Source: Colwellia sp.
GTDB taxonomy: Bacteria > Pseudomonadota > Gammaproteobacteria > Enterobacterales > Alteromonadaceae
Assembly: GCA_002733765.1 (NCBI GenBank)
Contig: NVWU01000021.1
Span: 220-64,219, forward strand
Length of the DNA stretch: 64,000 nucleotides
Direction of reading: 5' to 3'
The translations under genes were made by a program, and so were the position numbers. A model generated the notes under the pieces. That model was not told where the DNA came from. It made no database searches and worked only from the letters and a program-made list of their open reading frames with translations. Each line of letters begins with the position of its first letter. The stretch's first letter is position 1. Shown piece by piece: positions 17,351-25,018 of this stretch.

Positions 17351-18682
17351 ATGGTATTACCCCAAGAAATTATTGCTAAAAAATGTGCTGGACAAACCTT
17401 AAGCGAAATAGATATCGGTTTATTTGTCGATGGCTTAATGTCGTCAAACTTTAATGATGCGCAAGTAGGCGCGATGGCGATGGCTATATTTCTGCAAGGC
17501 TTAAATAAACAAGAAACGGTGTATTTAACCAATGCTATGATGAAATCAGGAAAAGTACTTTCTTGGGGAAAGGTTAAAAACACTGATGGTTTATTGCTCA
17601 ATGGGCCGATACTTGATAAACACTCAACAGGTGGCGTTGGCGATAAAGTCAGCTTTATGTTAGCCGCAATAATTGCTGCGTGTGGAGGATACGTGCCAAT
17701 GATTTCAGGTCGCGGCCTAGGTCATACTGGTGGTACTGCAGATAAATTAGAAAGCATCGCAGGCTTTAATGTCCAGCCAAAGTTGGAGCAGTTTCAACGT
17801 ATCGTGGCAGATTTAGGTATGGCTATCATTTCACAAACGCCGGAGCTAGCACCAGCAGATAGACGTTTGTATGCTATTCGTGATGTTACCGCGACGGTTG
17901 CTTCAATACCGCTAATCACGGCCTCCATTTTATCTAAAAAATTAGCTGCGGGACTTGATGTACTTGTGATGGATATCAAGGTAGGTAATGGTGCATTGAT
18001 GACCGAGCTTGATCAAGCCCGCGCTCTAGCAAAAAATATCACTACTGTTGCTAATAATGCGGGTGTTAATACTCAAGCTATTATCACTGATATGAATCAA
18101 GTCTTGGGCAATACAGCGGGTAATGCCTTAGAAATAAATGAAACGGTGAAATATCTAACTGGAAAATTGCGTGAGCCTAGGTTACATAAGGTTGTCGTAA
18201 GCTTAGCAAAAGCGATGTTGATAAATAGTCAATTGGCAGCAGATGAAAAGAGTGCTTTTTTTCAAATTGATCGGGCTTTAGCATCAGGCAAGGCGGCAGA
18301 AATATTTGCTAAGATGATTAGTGCACTAGGGGGACCAAATGACTTATTAGAGAAGCCATGGCGTTCAATGAATAAGGCTGAAGTTATTATTGACGTGTTA
18401 GCGCCGTGCCATGGTTACATTAATACCATGAACACTCGTGATATAGGTTTGTCTGTAGTTAGTTTAGGTGGTGGGCGAACGAGTAATGATCAAATCATAG
18501 ATCACAGCGTTGGCTTTGATTGTATTTTACCTATTGGCACTAAAGTTAATAAGGGGGATGTATTAGCAAGAGTGCATGCGTCTTCTAAACTCAATGCAGA
18601 ACTTGCTAGTCAACAATATATTAAGGCACTAGTGTTTTCAGATGTTTCTGTACCCGAAGCAAAAGTCATTTATCGTTTTTAA
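17351..18682 (+). CDS. deoA: Thymidine phosphorylase
   Basis: Phosphorolysis of thymidine (and deoxyuridine) to the free base and deoxyribose-1-phosphate. Length is 443 residues, as in E. coli DeoA (440). Signatures: LDKHSTGGVGDKVS (phosphate site, about 93-106), MISGRGLGHTGGTADKLESI (about 117-136) and MDIKVGNGALM. It lies 30 bases after cdd, and together they degrade deoxycytidine and thymidine. The remaining deo genes (deoC, deoB, deoD) are not in this window. A copy of the 31-bp dispersed repeat begins 4 bases after its stop. Confidence 0.96.
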   Translation: MVLPQEIIAKKCAGQTLSEIDIGLFVDGLMSSNFNDAQVGAMAMAIFLQGLNKQETVYLTNAMMKSGKVLSWGKVKNTDGLLLNGPILDKHSTGGVGDKVSFMLAAIIAACGGYVPMISGRGLGHTGGTADKLESIAGFNVQPKLEQFQRIVADLGMAIISQTPELAPADRRLYAIRDVTATVASIPLITASILSKKLAAGLDVLVMDIKVGNGALMTELDQARALAKNITTVANNAGVNTQAIITDMNQVLGNTAGNALEINETVKYLTGKLREPRLHKVVVSLAKAMLINSQLAADEKSAFFQIDRALASGKAAEIFAKMISALGGPNDLLEKPWRSMNKAEVIIDVLAPCHGYINTMNTRDIGLSVVSLGGGRTSNDQIIDHSVGFDCILPIGTKVNKGDVLARVHASSKLNAELASQQYIKALVFSDVSVPEAKVIYRF

Positions 18683-18880
18683 TGTTTATACCCGCTCCAC
18701 TTGAATATGCTCGTTTCGGAAGTCCGAGCGACTCATAATCAAGACACATTTTTTATTAAGGGTTATATTTCTTAAAAAGAAAGGTAACGTGAGTATGATT
18801 TGCTCAGCCTTCCCTATGGGGCTGGTTTAGAAACGCTTTATACTGCGTTATTTATTTTGACAAGGGAGTAACTATTCTCT
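18683..18880. other. Intergenic region between convergent deoA and the AstE-like gene
   Basis: This 198-bp gap contains the dispersed repeat at 18687-18717. A weak CAGCC/GGCTG hairpin lies near 18808-18827, and the stretch GAAACGCTTTATACTGCGTTAT (about 18832-18853) resembles one near 29207. No gene is seen. Confidence 0.4.
18687..18717 (+). repeat. 31-bp dispersed repeat, copy A
   Basis: Begins TATACCCGCTCCACTTGAAT and ends in ATGCTCGTTTC. The reverse complement of 52322-52352 matches it at 29 of 31 positions. Weaker similarity continues about 10 bases further (GGAAGTCCGA against AGCAAGCCTGA). Confidence 0.75.
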
Positions 18881-19948
18881 TTAAAGCCGATTATTTGTTT
18901 GTTTTACTACATAAAATAAGCAATCATTTAATGCGATTTGCTTATCAGAGGTTGCTTTGAATAGCCGTAAATTTTGTTTACATACTAATTGATTTTCACG
19001 AATGTAAAAATATTCATCAATAACATTACGACCATGTTTATTGAGTAAGTGTAAATTTTCAAGACCATTACCATCAATCCAACCGATCATTTCACCTTGA
19101 TTAGCACCACCAAAATTGAAATAGTCTATATTTTTTTTAAGTGTTATGCCGCTATAACCTTCATCATACGCAGCATAAGATAAATTGATACCTGCTCTTA
19201 CTTGTAATCTAAGTGGTAGGTAAATTATTTCAACACTTCTTTCTTGTTGGATATAGCTAATGTCTTCACAGTTTGCGATATGGCATATTCCGGCATACGC
19301 TATTTCATGTGCTTGTTCATCAACACGACCACCGCATTCTATCGTAATAGATGGACAAGAGAAATCTTGCTCCATCAGTGAACAAAGCTGTAAATCAGAA
19401 AGCACTAATGTTTGGCAAAAAAATGAAGTTAGTGAGAGCGTTTCTGCTGTGATTTTAGAACTGATAGCAAAAGTAGGGCAGGGACTAGGAGTATTGTGAA
19501 GATCTATCATCACTTCAGGATCTACCTCTTTAACGGCTTGCTCAATCAATTGTGCTCTTTCGTAACAGCCTTTATACTTTTCTATTTGAATTATATCGGG
19601 CTCTTTCTCGCCGAAACACCGATTGATATCTTTGCTTCCGTCAATAAAGCGTTTAGACAATAATGGTTTGACGCAAGCGGCTTCTACAGAGCAAATAATA
19701 AAACGTAAATTGGTCTTTGGCAGCTCTTTTACATTCCGTGTGGTTAACCAACGGTGTAATGCGATTAAACCTGACGGTTCACTTCCTTGTAAAAGTGTCG
19801 TGATTACCCTGCATTTTTTGGACTCTAATCCTGTTATATCAATAACTGTCGGACCTGTCATTGACAATAAAAATTGTTCATAATCCGCATGCAAATCTCG
19901 CCAATTTGGATCTTGTAGATAGTTGATCTCGCTAAAATCTATTTCCAT
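18881..19948 (-). CDS. Succinylglutamate desuccinylase/aspartoacylase family protein lacking one zinc ligand
   Basis: A 355-residue member of the AstE/AspA branch of M14-like zinc hydrolases, which cleave N-acyl amino acids. Seen: LLQGSEPSGL (residues about 52-61), the substrate motif DINR (108-111), the zinc histidine in MIDLHNTP (His151), and a catalytic-type glutamate in TIECGGR (Glu204). The first motif is normally HGxE, with His and Glu both binding zinc. Here position 54 is Gln (CAA) and Glu57 remains. The C-terminal part is a beta-rich domain ending VVKQTNNRL. With one ligand changed, activity is doubtful or altered, so I do not assign astE. It stands alone between convergent deoA and divergent hinT, so context gives no substrate. 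Confidence 0.8.
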   Translation of the reverse strand: MEIDFSEINYLQDPNWRDLHADYEQFLLSMTGPTVIDITGLESKKCRVITTLLQGSEPSGLIALHRWLTTRNVKELPKTNLRFIICSVEAACVKPLLSKRFIDGSKDINRCFGEKEPDIIQIEKYKGCYERAQLIEQAVKEVDPEVMIDLHNTPSPCPTFAISSKITAETLSLTSFFCQTLVLSDLQLCSLMEQDFSCPSITIECGGRVDEQAHEIAYAGICHIANCEDISYIQQERSVEIIYLPLRLQVRAGINLSYAAYDEGYSGITLKKNIDYFNFGGANQGEMIGWIDGNGLENLHLLNKHGRNVIDEYFYIRENQLVCKQNLRLFKATSDKQIALNDCLFYVVKQTNNRL

Positions 19949-20150
19949 ATCATTACCTACAGAAGTGGGATAAAGGGGTTAAATAACCGATAGTATTAGC
20001 ATGTCATACCTTTAGCTTACACCGTGTTGATTAAGGTCAATAAAAGTGGTTGAACAGTGCGCATTTTTATAAAAAATGCATGATAATTGTTTTGTCGCAA
20101 TATTTTTTAACGTAAACTGTTGATAAATTCCCTAACCACATGAGTAGTTT

Positions 20151-20504
20151 ATGACTGAAGAGACTATTTTTTCTAAAATTATTAGACAAGAGATTCCAAC
20201 CCCGCTTTTATATCAAGACGAGTTAGTAAGTGCTTTTAGGGATATATCACCTCGCGTTAGCACTCATATATTAATTGTGCCTAATAAGCATATAGCGACT
20301 ATTAATGAGGTAACTGATGCCGACGAGTTAACGATGGGAAGAATGATCAGTGTGGCGAAAAAATTAGCTAAGCAAGAAGGTATTGCCGAAAGTGGTTATC
20401 GTTTGATCATCAATTGCAATGAAGATGGCGGACAAGAAGTCCTTCATATTCATATGCATCTACTTGGTGGGCAGCGATTAGGCGCTATGTTATCAATTGA
20501 TTAA
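20151..20504 (+). CDS. hinT: HIT-family nucleotide hydrolase (HinT-like)
   Basis: Histidine-triad purine nucleoside phosphoramidase type. The 117 residues contain the active-site triad in [12 protein letters not shown] (His99, His101, His103) and the conserved N-terminal [19 protein letters not shown]. The family hydrolyses AMP-lysine and related phosphoramidates in the cytoplasm. It is monocistronic. The acylphosphatase gene is 172 bases downstream and probably has its own promoter. Confidence 0.93.
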   Translation: MTEETIFSKIIRQEIPTPLLYQDELVSAFRDISPRVSTHILIVPNKHIATINEVTDADELTMGRMISVAKKLAKQEGIAESGYRLIINCNEDGGQEVLHIHMHLLGGQRLGAMLSID

Positions 20505-20676
20505 AAACGTGAAAGACGGTGATGATATGACGACAAAACTCAATAATTTTTATGAGGTTTAGTTGATATAGATCTAAAAAAGTTAACAACTTATTCCTCT
20601 TTATCTGTAATTTACTGTTGTCTGGTATTTAACCGTCTATACTCACTTTAGAGTAATAATAAAAAGAGCATAAACC

Positions 20677-20946
20677 ATGAATGTTAGTTACGTTGTACAT
20701 ATTTCGGGTAAAGTACAAGGTGTTTATTTTAGAGTGTCAAGCCAACAAAAAGCCATTGATTATGGTTTAAGTGGTTATGCTAAAAATTTAGAAAATGGTG
20801 ATGTTGAGGTGTTTTTGTCAGGAGAGCAGAAAAACGTGGATAAAATGTTAGCTTGGTTAAAACATGGGCCTGAACAAGCACAAGTAACCAAAATTCAACC
20901 AAAAAAAATGGCTTGGCAAGAGCATAGTTTTTTTTCAATTAATTAA
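20677..20946 (+). CDS. acyP: Acylphosphatase
   Basis: Small ferredoxin-like-fold enzyme hydrolysing carboxyl-phosphate bonds (acetyl phosphate, carbamoyl phosphate). The 89 residues show GKVQGVYFRVSSQQKA with the phosphate-binding arginine (Arg19) and GYAKNLENGDVEV with the catalytic asparagine (Asn37). Both are intact, so it should be active. Monocistronic. Confidence 0.94.
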   Translation: MNVSYVVHISGKVQGVYFRVSSQQKAIDYGLSGYAKNLENGDVEVFLSGEQKNVDKMLAWLKHGPEQAQVTKIQPKKMAWQEHSFFSIN

Positions 20947-21089
20947 CTCATATAATGGCATTTACACTCGGGTCTGTTGAACTTTCGAGCTTGTTCTTTC
21001 TGCTATTCAAAGGATTCTCCTAAAAGCCTTTTACTTTTTGTTGAGCCGTATTTTCTTAGCGTGATTAGGCCATACACTACTTACCGCGA

Positions 21090-21305
21090 TTAAGACGACT
21101 CATCTATAAATTGAAAGCGCTGTAATGCTTTCCCCTCTCGAGTAATAGTTTCATTAAACATGGTTAAAGGTCGTATCCATATATCATTTTTGTTATCAAA
21201 GGGGTGATACACAACAAAAGTCTCTTCAGTTTCGCTATGTCTAGCAAGATGAAGTACTTGATAATAACTCCCTTTGAAATGCTGATATTTTCCCAATCTA
21301 ATCAT
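21090..21305 (-). CDS. DUF1653 family protein
   Basis: A 71-residue protein of the DUF1653 type: RLGKYQHFKGSYYQVLHLAR, then ETEETFVVYHPFD, then IWIRPLTMFNE. The family forms a small beta-rich fold and has no established function that I know of. It lies downstream of ilvIH on the same strand, separated from ilvH by a hairpin, so it is probably a separate transcript. Confidence 0.85.
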   Translation of the reverse strand: MIRLGKYQHFKGSYYQVLHLARHSETEETFVVYHPFDNKNDIWIRPLTMFNETITREGKALQRFQFIDESS

Positions 21306-21327
21306 TAGATTTCCTATTGTAATAAAT

Positions 21328-21352
21328 GCTGCAAGTGATTATAACTTGCAGC
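21328..21352 (-). terminator. Hairpin at the end of ilvIH
   Basis: GCTGCAAGT and ACTTGCAGC form a perfect 9-bp stem with a 7-base loop, 24 bases past the ilvH stop on the minus strand. The downstream side reads ATTTATT, a weak U-tract. Confidence 0.6.
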
Positions 21353-21375
21353 TTGGTATTGGCATCTTTTTAGCA

Positions 21376-21873
21376 TTATACTCGCATTGCTTTTTCACCG
21401 CGAGCTATACCAACACAGCCAGAACGTACTGATTCAATAATTTCAGTTTCATTACTCAGTGTTTCGATAAAAGCATTTAATTTTTCACTATTACCTGTTA
21501 GCTCAATAGTATAAATCTGTTTACCTATATCAACGATGGATCCCCGGAATATATCAGTAATGCGTTTTACTTCGGTACGTGATTTACTATTACTTGCAGC
21601 AACTTTTACCAATAACAATTCGCGTTCAACATGTTTACGATCGGTTAATTCAGAAATTTTAATTACATCAACTAGTTTGTTTACTTGCTTTACTATTTGC
21701 TCTAAAACTCTGTCGTTGCCAATGGTGGCAATGGTAATTCTAGATATACTGTTATCGTCGGTTGGGGCAACTGTTAAACTTTCAATATTAAAAGCACGTT
21801 GTGAAAATAATCCAACAATACGTGATAATGCACCGGGTTCATTTTCTAATAAAATAGCTAAAATATGACGCAT
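21376..21873 (-). CDS. ilvH: Acetolactate synthase small (regulatory) subunit
   Basis: Regulatory subunit of acetohydroxyacid synthase III type. The 165 residues contain an N-terminal ACT domain (RHILAILLENEPGALSRIVG with the valine-binding Asn-Glu-Pro-Gly loop, about 2-75) and a C-terminal ACT-like half ending GVARGEKAM-type (here GIARGEKAMRV). It confers valine feedback inhibition and stabilises IlvI. It follows ilvI by 85 bases in the same operon, which is preceded by a leader peptide and attenuator. Confidence 0.95.
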   Translation of the reverse strand: MRHILAILLENEPGALSRIVGLFSQRAFNIESLTVAPTDDNSISRITIATIGNDRVLEQIVKQVNKLVDVIKISELTDRKHVERELLLVKVAASNSKSRTEVKRITDIFRGSIVDIGKQIYTIELTGNSEKLNAFIETLSNETEIIESVRSGCVGIARGEKAMRV

Positions 21874-21958
21874 TATGCTTTCACTCCTTTATTTTTTATA
21901 TTGGCTAACATGTTATTAATTTTTTTGATTGAATTTATCGTCTTTAGCAAGTGAGTCA

Positions 21959-23686
21959 TTAAGTCTTAACTCCCTTTTTAATCCACATATCATCAATGCC
22001 ACCTTGGCGAATATGCATAGGGTAAACATGCTCTTTTTCATCAACTAATACGTCAACAAACACTAATTTGTCTTTGATACTGAAGGCCTGTTCTAGTTTA
22101 GCGTCAAGTTCATCTAAGGTATCTATCTGAATGCCAATATGGCCATAAGCCTCGGCAACTTTACAAAAATCAGGTAATGACTCCATATAAGAAGAAGAGT
22201 GCCTGCCACCATAAACCATATCTTGCCATTGACGAACCATACCAAGTGAGCGGTTGTTCAATGTGATAATCACAACAGGTAAGTTGTATTGCTTACAAGT
22301 AGATAATTCTTGAATATTCATTTGAATAGAGCCATCACCAGTAATACAAATAACATGCTTATCTGGAAAAGCAAGTTTAACCCCCATGGCTGCAGGTAAG
22401 CCAAAACCCATGGTGCCAGCACCGCCTGAATTTATCCATTGGCGTGGTTTAGCAAACGGATAGAATTGCGCGGCAAACATTTGATGTTGACCAACATCAG
22501 ACGCGACGTAAGCTTCACCATTAGTAATTTTATACATGGCTTCGATAACACGTTGCGGTTTTATTTTTTCATTTGCACCTTGTTCGTAACTCACGCTGCG
22601 GATGTCACGCCATACCTTAATTTGTTGCCACCAGTCTTTTAACGCTTCTTCATCAGGGCTGTAATTAATTTCGTTAAGCTCATCGAGTAATTGTTGCATA
22701 ACAATATCAACTAAACCAACGACAGGAATATGGGCGTTAATGGTTTTAGAGATAGACGTTGGATCAATGTCTACGTGAATAATGGTCGCGTTAGGGCAAA
22801 ATTTTTCAACATTGTTGGTCACTCTATCGTCAAATCGAGCACCAAGGGCTAAAATCACATCTGCATTCGCCATGGTTTTATTTGCTTCTAGACTTCCATG
22901 CATGCCTAACATACCAATAAAGTTTTTGTGTGTTCCCGAAATACCACCAAGCCCCATTAACGTATTAGTAATCGGCGCCTTTAATGTTTCAACTAACGTA
23001 GTTAACAGTTGAGAAGCATCGGCTAAAATAATGCCACCGCCTGAATAGACCACTAATTTTTTTGCTTCACTTATTGTTTTAGCTGCTTTGCAAATTTGTT
23101 TTGGATGGCCTTTAATATTCGGATTATAAGAGCGCATTTTAACGTTAGTTTCGATGTTAAAAGGCGCTTTGTTTTGCGGAATAAGTAAGTCTTTGGGTAG
23201 CTCTACTACTACTGGGCCAGGTCTCCCTGTACTGGCAATATAAAATGCTTTAGCAATTATGTTGGGAATTTCAGCTAAATCACGACAGTTAAAGCTATGT
23301 TTGATAATAGGGCGAGTACAACCAACAATGTCAGTTTCCTGAAAAGCATCATTACCGATGAGCGTAGTAGGTACTTGACCGGCTAATACAACCATAGGAA
23401 TAGAGTCCATATAAGCCGTAGCAATACCGGTAACACAATTGGTAGCACCTGGACCTGAGGTGGCTAATACTACGCCTACTTTACCTGTTGCACGAGTGTA
23501 ACCGTCAGCCATATGGGTTGCTGCTTGTTCATGGCGAACCAAAATATGTTCAATTTCATCTTGCTGAAATATAGCATCATAGAGATCTAAAATAGAGCCA
23601 CCAGGGTAGCCAAAAATATACTTTACCTTAAGTGCAGATAGCGCTTTAACCACCATTTCAGCACCAGTAAAAAGTTCTGTTGTCAT
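21959..23686 (-). CDS. ilvI: Acetolactate synthase large (catalytic) subunit
   Basis: Thiamine-diphosphate enzyme condensing pyruvate with pyruvate or 2-oxobutyrate, the first common step of valine, leucine and isoleucine synthesis. Length 575 residues. The N-terminal TPP[10 protein letters not shown] glutamate lies in [18 protein letters not shown] (about 51-68). ATSGPGATN and the FAD-region motifs are present, and the C-terminal TPP/Mg motif is [10 protein letters not shown]. IlvH is downstream. The start ATG follows AAAGG at proper spacing. Control by attenuation is strongly suggested by the leader ORF (23790-23879) and terminator (23722-23759) upstream. Confidence 0.96.
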   Translation of the reverse strand: MTTELFTGAEMVVKALSALKVKYIFGYPGGSILDLYDAIFQQDEIEHILVRHEQAATHMADGYTRATGKVGVVLATSGPGATNCVTGIATAYMDSIPMVVLAGQVPTTLIGNDAFQETDIVGCTRPIIKHSFNCRDLAEIPNIIAKAFYIASTGRPGPVVVELPKDLLIPQNKAPFNIETNVKMRSYNPNIKGHPKQICKAAKTISEAKKLVVYSGGGIILADASQLLTTLVETLKAPITNTLMGLGGISGTHKNFIGMLGMHGSLEANKTMANADVILALGARFDDRVTNNVEKFCPNATIIHVDIDPTSISKTINAHIPVVGLVDIVMQQLLDELNEINYSPDEEALKDWWQQIKVWRDIRSVSYEQGANEKIKPQRVIEAMYKITNGEAYVASDVGQHQMFAAQFYPFAKPRQWINSGGAGTMGFGLPAAMGVKLAFPDKHVICITGDGSIQMNIQELSTCKQYNLPVVIITLNNRSLGMVRQWQDMVYGGRHSSSYMESLPDFCKVAEAYGHIGIQIDTLDELDAKLEQAFSIKDKLVFVDVLVDEKEHVYPMHIRQGGIDDMWIKKGVKT

Positions 23687-23721
23687 GTTGATACCTTTCA
23701 GTTGAATTAACTTATTGTAAA

Positions 23722-23759
23722 ATATAAAAAACCCTCGATCTTTATCAGAGCGAGGGTTT
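23722..23759 (-). terminator. Attenuator terminator upstream of ilvI
   Basis: On the minus strand AAACCCTCG pairs with CGAGGGTTT, followed by TTTTTTATATTTT. It lies 43 bases before the ilvI start and 30 bases after the leader-peptide stop. Upstream RNA containing CGAGG (within the leader end) can pair with CCTCG of the terminator's 5' arm, giving a competing antiterminator. Confidence 0.85.
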
Positions 23760-23789
23760 AGTTATTTAATTGCTTACTTATTTTAATAA

Positions 23790-23879
23790 TTAGTCTTTCG
23801 CATAACCTGAGCCTCGTAATGATTTGACTATCATTACGACCATGAGGACGACGTTGAGGTTATGAGTATATGAAATCAT
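23790..23879 (-). CDS. ilv leader peptide (branched-chain amino acid attenuation)
   Basis: A 29-codon frame beginning MISYTHNLNVVLMVVMIVKS and ending GYAKD. Residues 8-18 (LNVVLMVVMIV) are nine branched-chain or methionine residues plus one Asn, with four GTC and one GTA valine codons and two CTC leucine codons. This is the design of ilv leader peptides, where ribosome stalling at Val, Leu or Ile codons prevents terminator formation. The coding region folds on itself: CATAACCT near its start pairs with AGGTTATG near its end, and TCGTAATGAT pairs with ATCATTACGA, the expected 1:2 pause hairpin. It is too short for ordinary gene callers. Confidence 0.82.
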   Translation of the reverse strand: MISYTHNLNVVLMVVMIVKSLRGSGYAKD

Positions 23880-23939
23880 GCTTTGTTTAAATTATCGGCT
23901 TAATTAATTATTATAAAATAAGGTTAATGCTTAATCATA

Positions 23940-23968
23940 TTTTTAAAGGGTTTATCTATTACTGTCAA
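23940..23968 (-). promoter_or_regulatory. Candidate sigma-70 promoter of the ilv leader-ilvIH operon
   Basis: On the minus strand a perfect TTGACA (-35, 23963-23968) is followed after 17 bases by TAAAAA (-10, 23940-23945). That would place the start about 50-55 bases before the leader ATG. A second TTGACA lies at 23977-23982. Confidence 0.4.
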
Positions 23969-24192
23969 CCATTAAATGTCAAAATCAAAGTATTTATTTG
24001 AAAATTGACGATGATAATAAATGTTAAACTTATTATCGATAACGGTAATTAATTGTTTTACCTGTATAAATATTAAATTATGTTTTATAGTGTTAATTGA
24101 ATTTAATGCGGCTATTACAATTTGGTACATTATTACCTAAATAGATAATATAAGGTATGTGTACCCAATAATTATGATAAAACGGGAACGTT

Positions 24193-24777
24193 ATGACCTT
24201 AATGAAAAAGATGTTTGCTACTGTATTGCTTATTGCAGTTGCTAGCTGTTCAACAACCTACGAAGCAAAAGTTGACTTTGATAAAAACAGTAAAGTTGAC
24301 ACTTTGAATTATAAAACTTTTGCTTGGTTAAACCCAGGTAAAATAATGGCTCCAGCAGAAGATATTAACCCAGTGATGAAACTGCGTGTTGATGAAGAAA
24401 TTGAGAAAGCTTTTATCGCTAAAGGTTATCAGTTAATTGATGATGCTGAAAAGGCAGATTTTGCCATTTCTTATACGGTAGGTAATCGTGATAAAATTAA
24501 AGTAAGTAGTTACCCTACAACTTATAATACAGGTTTTGGCTGGGGACGAGGCTACTATGGTGGTGGTTATGGTGGTATGTATGGCATGCAAATGGGTACG
24601 GAAACTCGTGTTCATCAATATACTGAAGGTAAGTTAGCGATTGATGTTTATGATGTTAAATCTCATCAGCCGGCATGGCATGGCTGGGCGGTAAAACGTA
24701 TTACTTCTGATGATAAAGAAGCACCATCATCAACTATTAAAGATATAGTTAATAAAGTGGTTATTCAATTTAACTAA
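24193..24777 (+). CDS. DUF4136 lipoprotein
   Basis: A 194-residue predicted outer-membrane or periplasmic lipoprotein. The signal peptide ends at LLIAVASCSTT with a lipobox cysteine at about residue 19. The mature part follows the DUF4136 pattern: YKTFAWLNPG, VDEEIEKAFIAKGYQ, ADFAISYTVGNRD. A Gly/Tyr-rich loop (GWGRGYYGGGYGGMYGMQMG, about 116-135) is inserted before ELAIDVYD-type strands (here KLAIDVYDVKSHQPAWHGWA). The family function is unknown. Monocistronic, divergent from the ilv operon, with an intrinsic terminator after it. Confidence 0.88.
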   Translation: MTLMKKMFATVLLIAVASCSTTYEAKVDFDKNSKVDTLNYKTFAWLNPGKIMAPAEDINPVMKLRVDEEIEKAFIAKGYQLIDDAEKADFAISYTVGNRDKIKVSSYPTTYNTGFGWGRGYYGGGYGGMYGMQMGTETRVHQYTEGKLAIDVYDVKSHQPAWHGWAVKRITSDDKEAPSSTIKDIVNKVVIQFN

Positions 24778-24800
24778 TTTAAGTTTAGTTATTACTTAAT

Positions 24801-24825
24801 AAAAAGCAGCTTAGGCTGCTTTTTT
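24801..24825 (+). terminator. Intrinsic terminator after the DUF4136 gene
   Basis: AAAAAGCAGC, loop TTAG, GCTGCTTTTTT: a compact stem with a strong T-run. Confidence 0.88.
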
Positions 24826-24896
24826 GTTGATATTTTATTTATTATTTTAGTATGTTTTAATTATGCACAGACCCTAGGTTATGTAGCAGAGGTAAA

Positions 24897-24995
24897 ATGA
24901 TAGATTTTATCAAATATCTTAGCGACGCAGGTAGCTTACTTGTTTTAAATATTCCTAATATAGCACTAAGTGAGTTAATTGATTGTTTTGATTAA
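24897..24995 (+). CDS. Candidate 32-residue small ORF
   Basis: ATG to TAA frame, product MIDFIKYLSDAGSLLVLNIP followed by 12 residues ending LIDCFD. It is preceded by AGAGGT at about 7 bases, a good Shine-Dalgarno match. It lies between the DUF4136 terminator and the convergent yfbR end. The product is hydrophobic in the middle and acidic at the end. I recognise no family. With so short a frame, chance is a serious alternative. Confidence 0.22.
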   Translation: MIDFIKYLSDAGSLLVLNIPNIALSELIDCFD

Positions 24996-25018
24996 TATAA
25001 TAAGTTGAGGTTTCCAAT

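Noticed and set aside
21536-21868. 110-codon plus-strand frame over ilvH
   Set aside because: Antisense shadow of ilvH with no protein family features.
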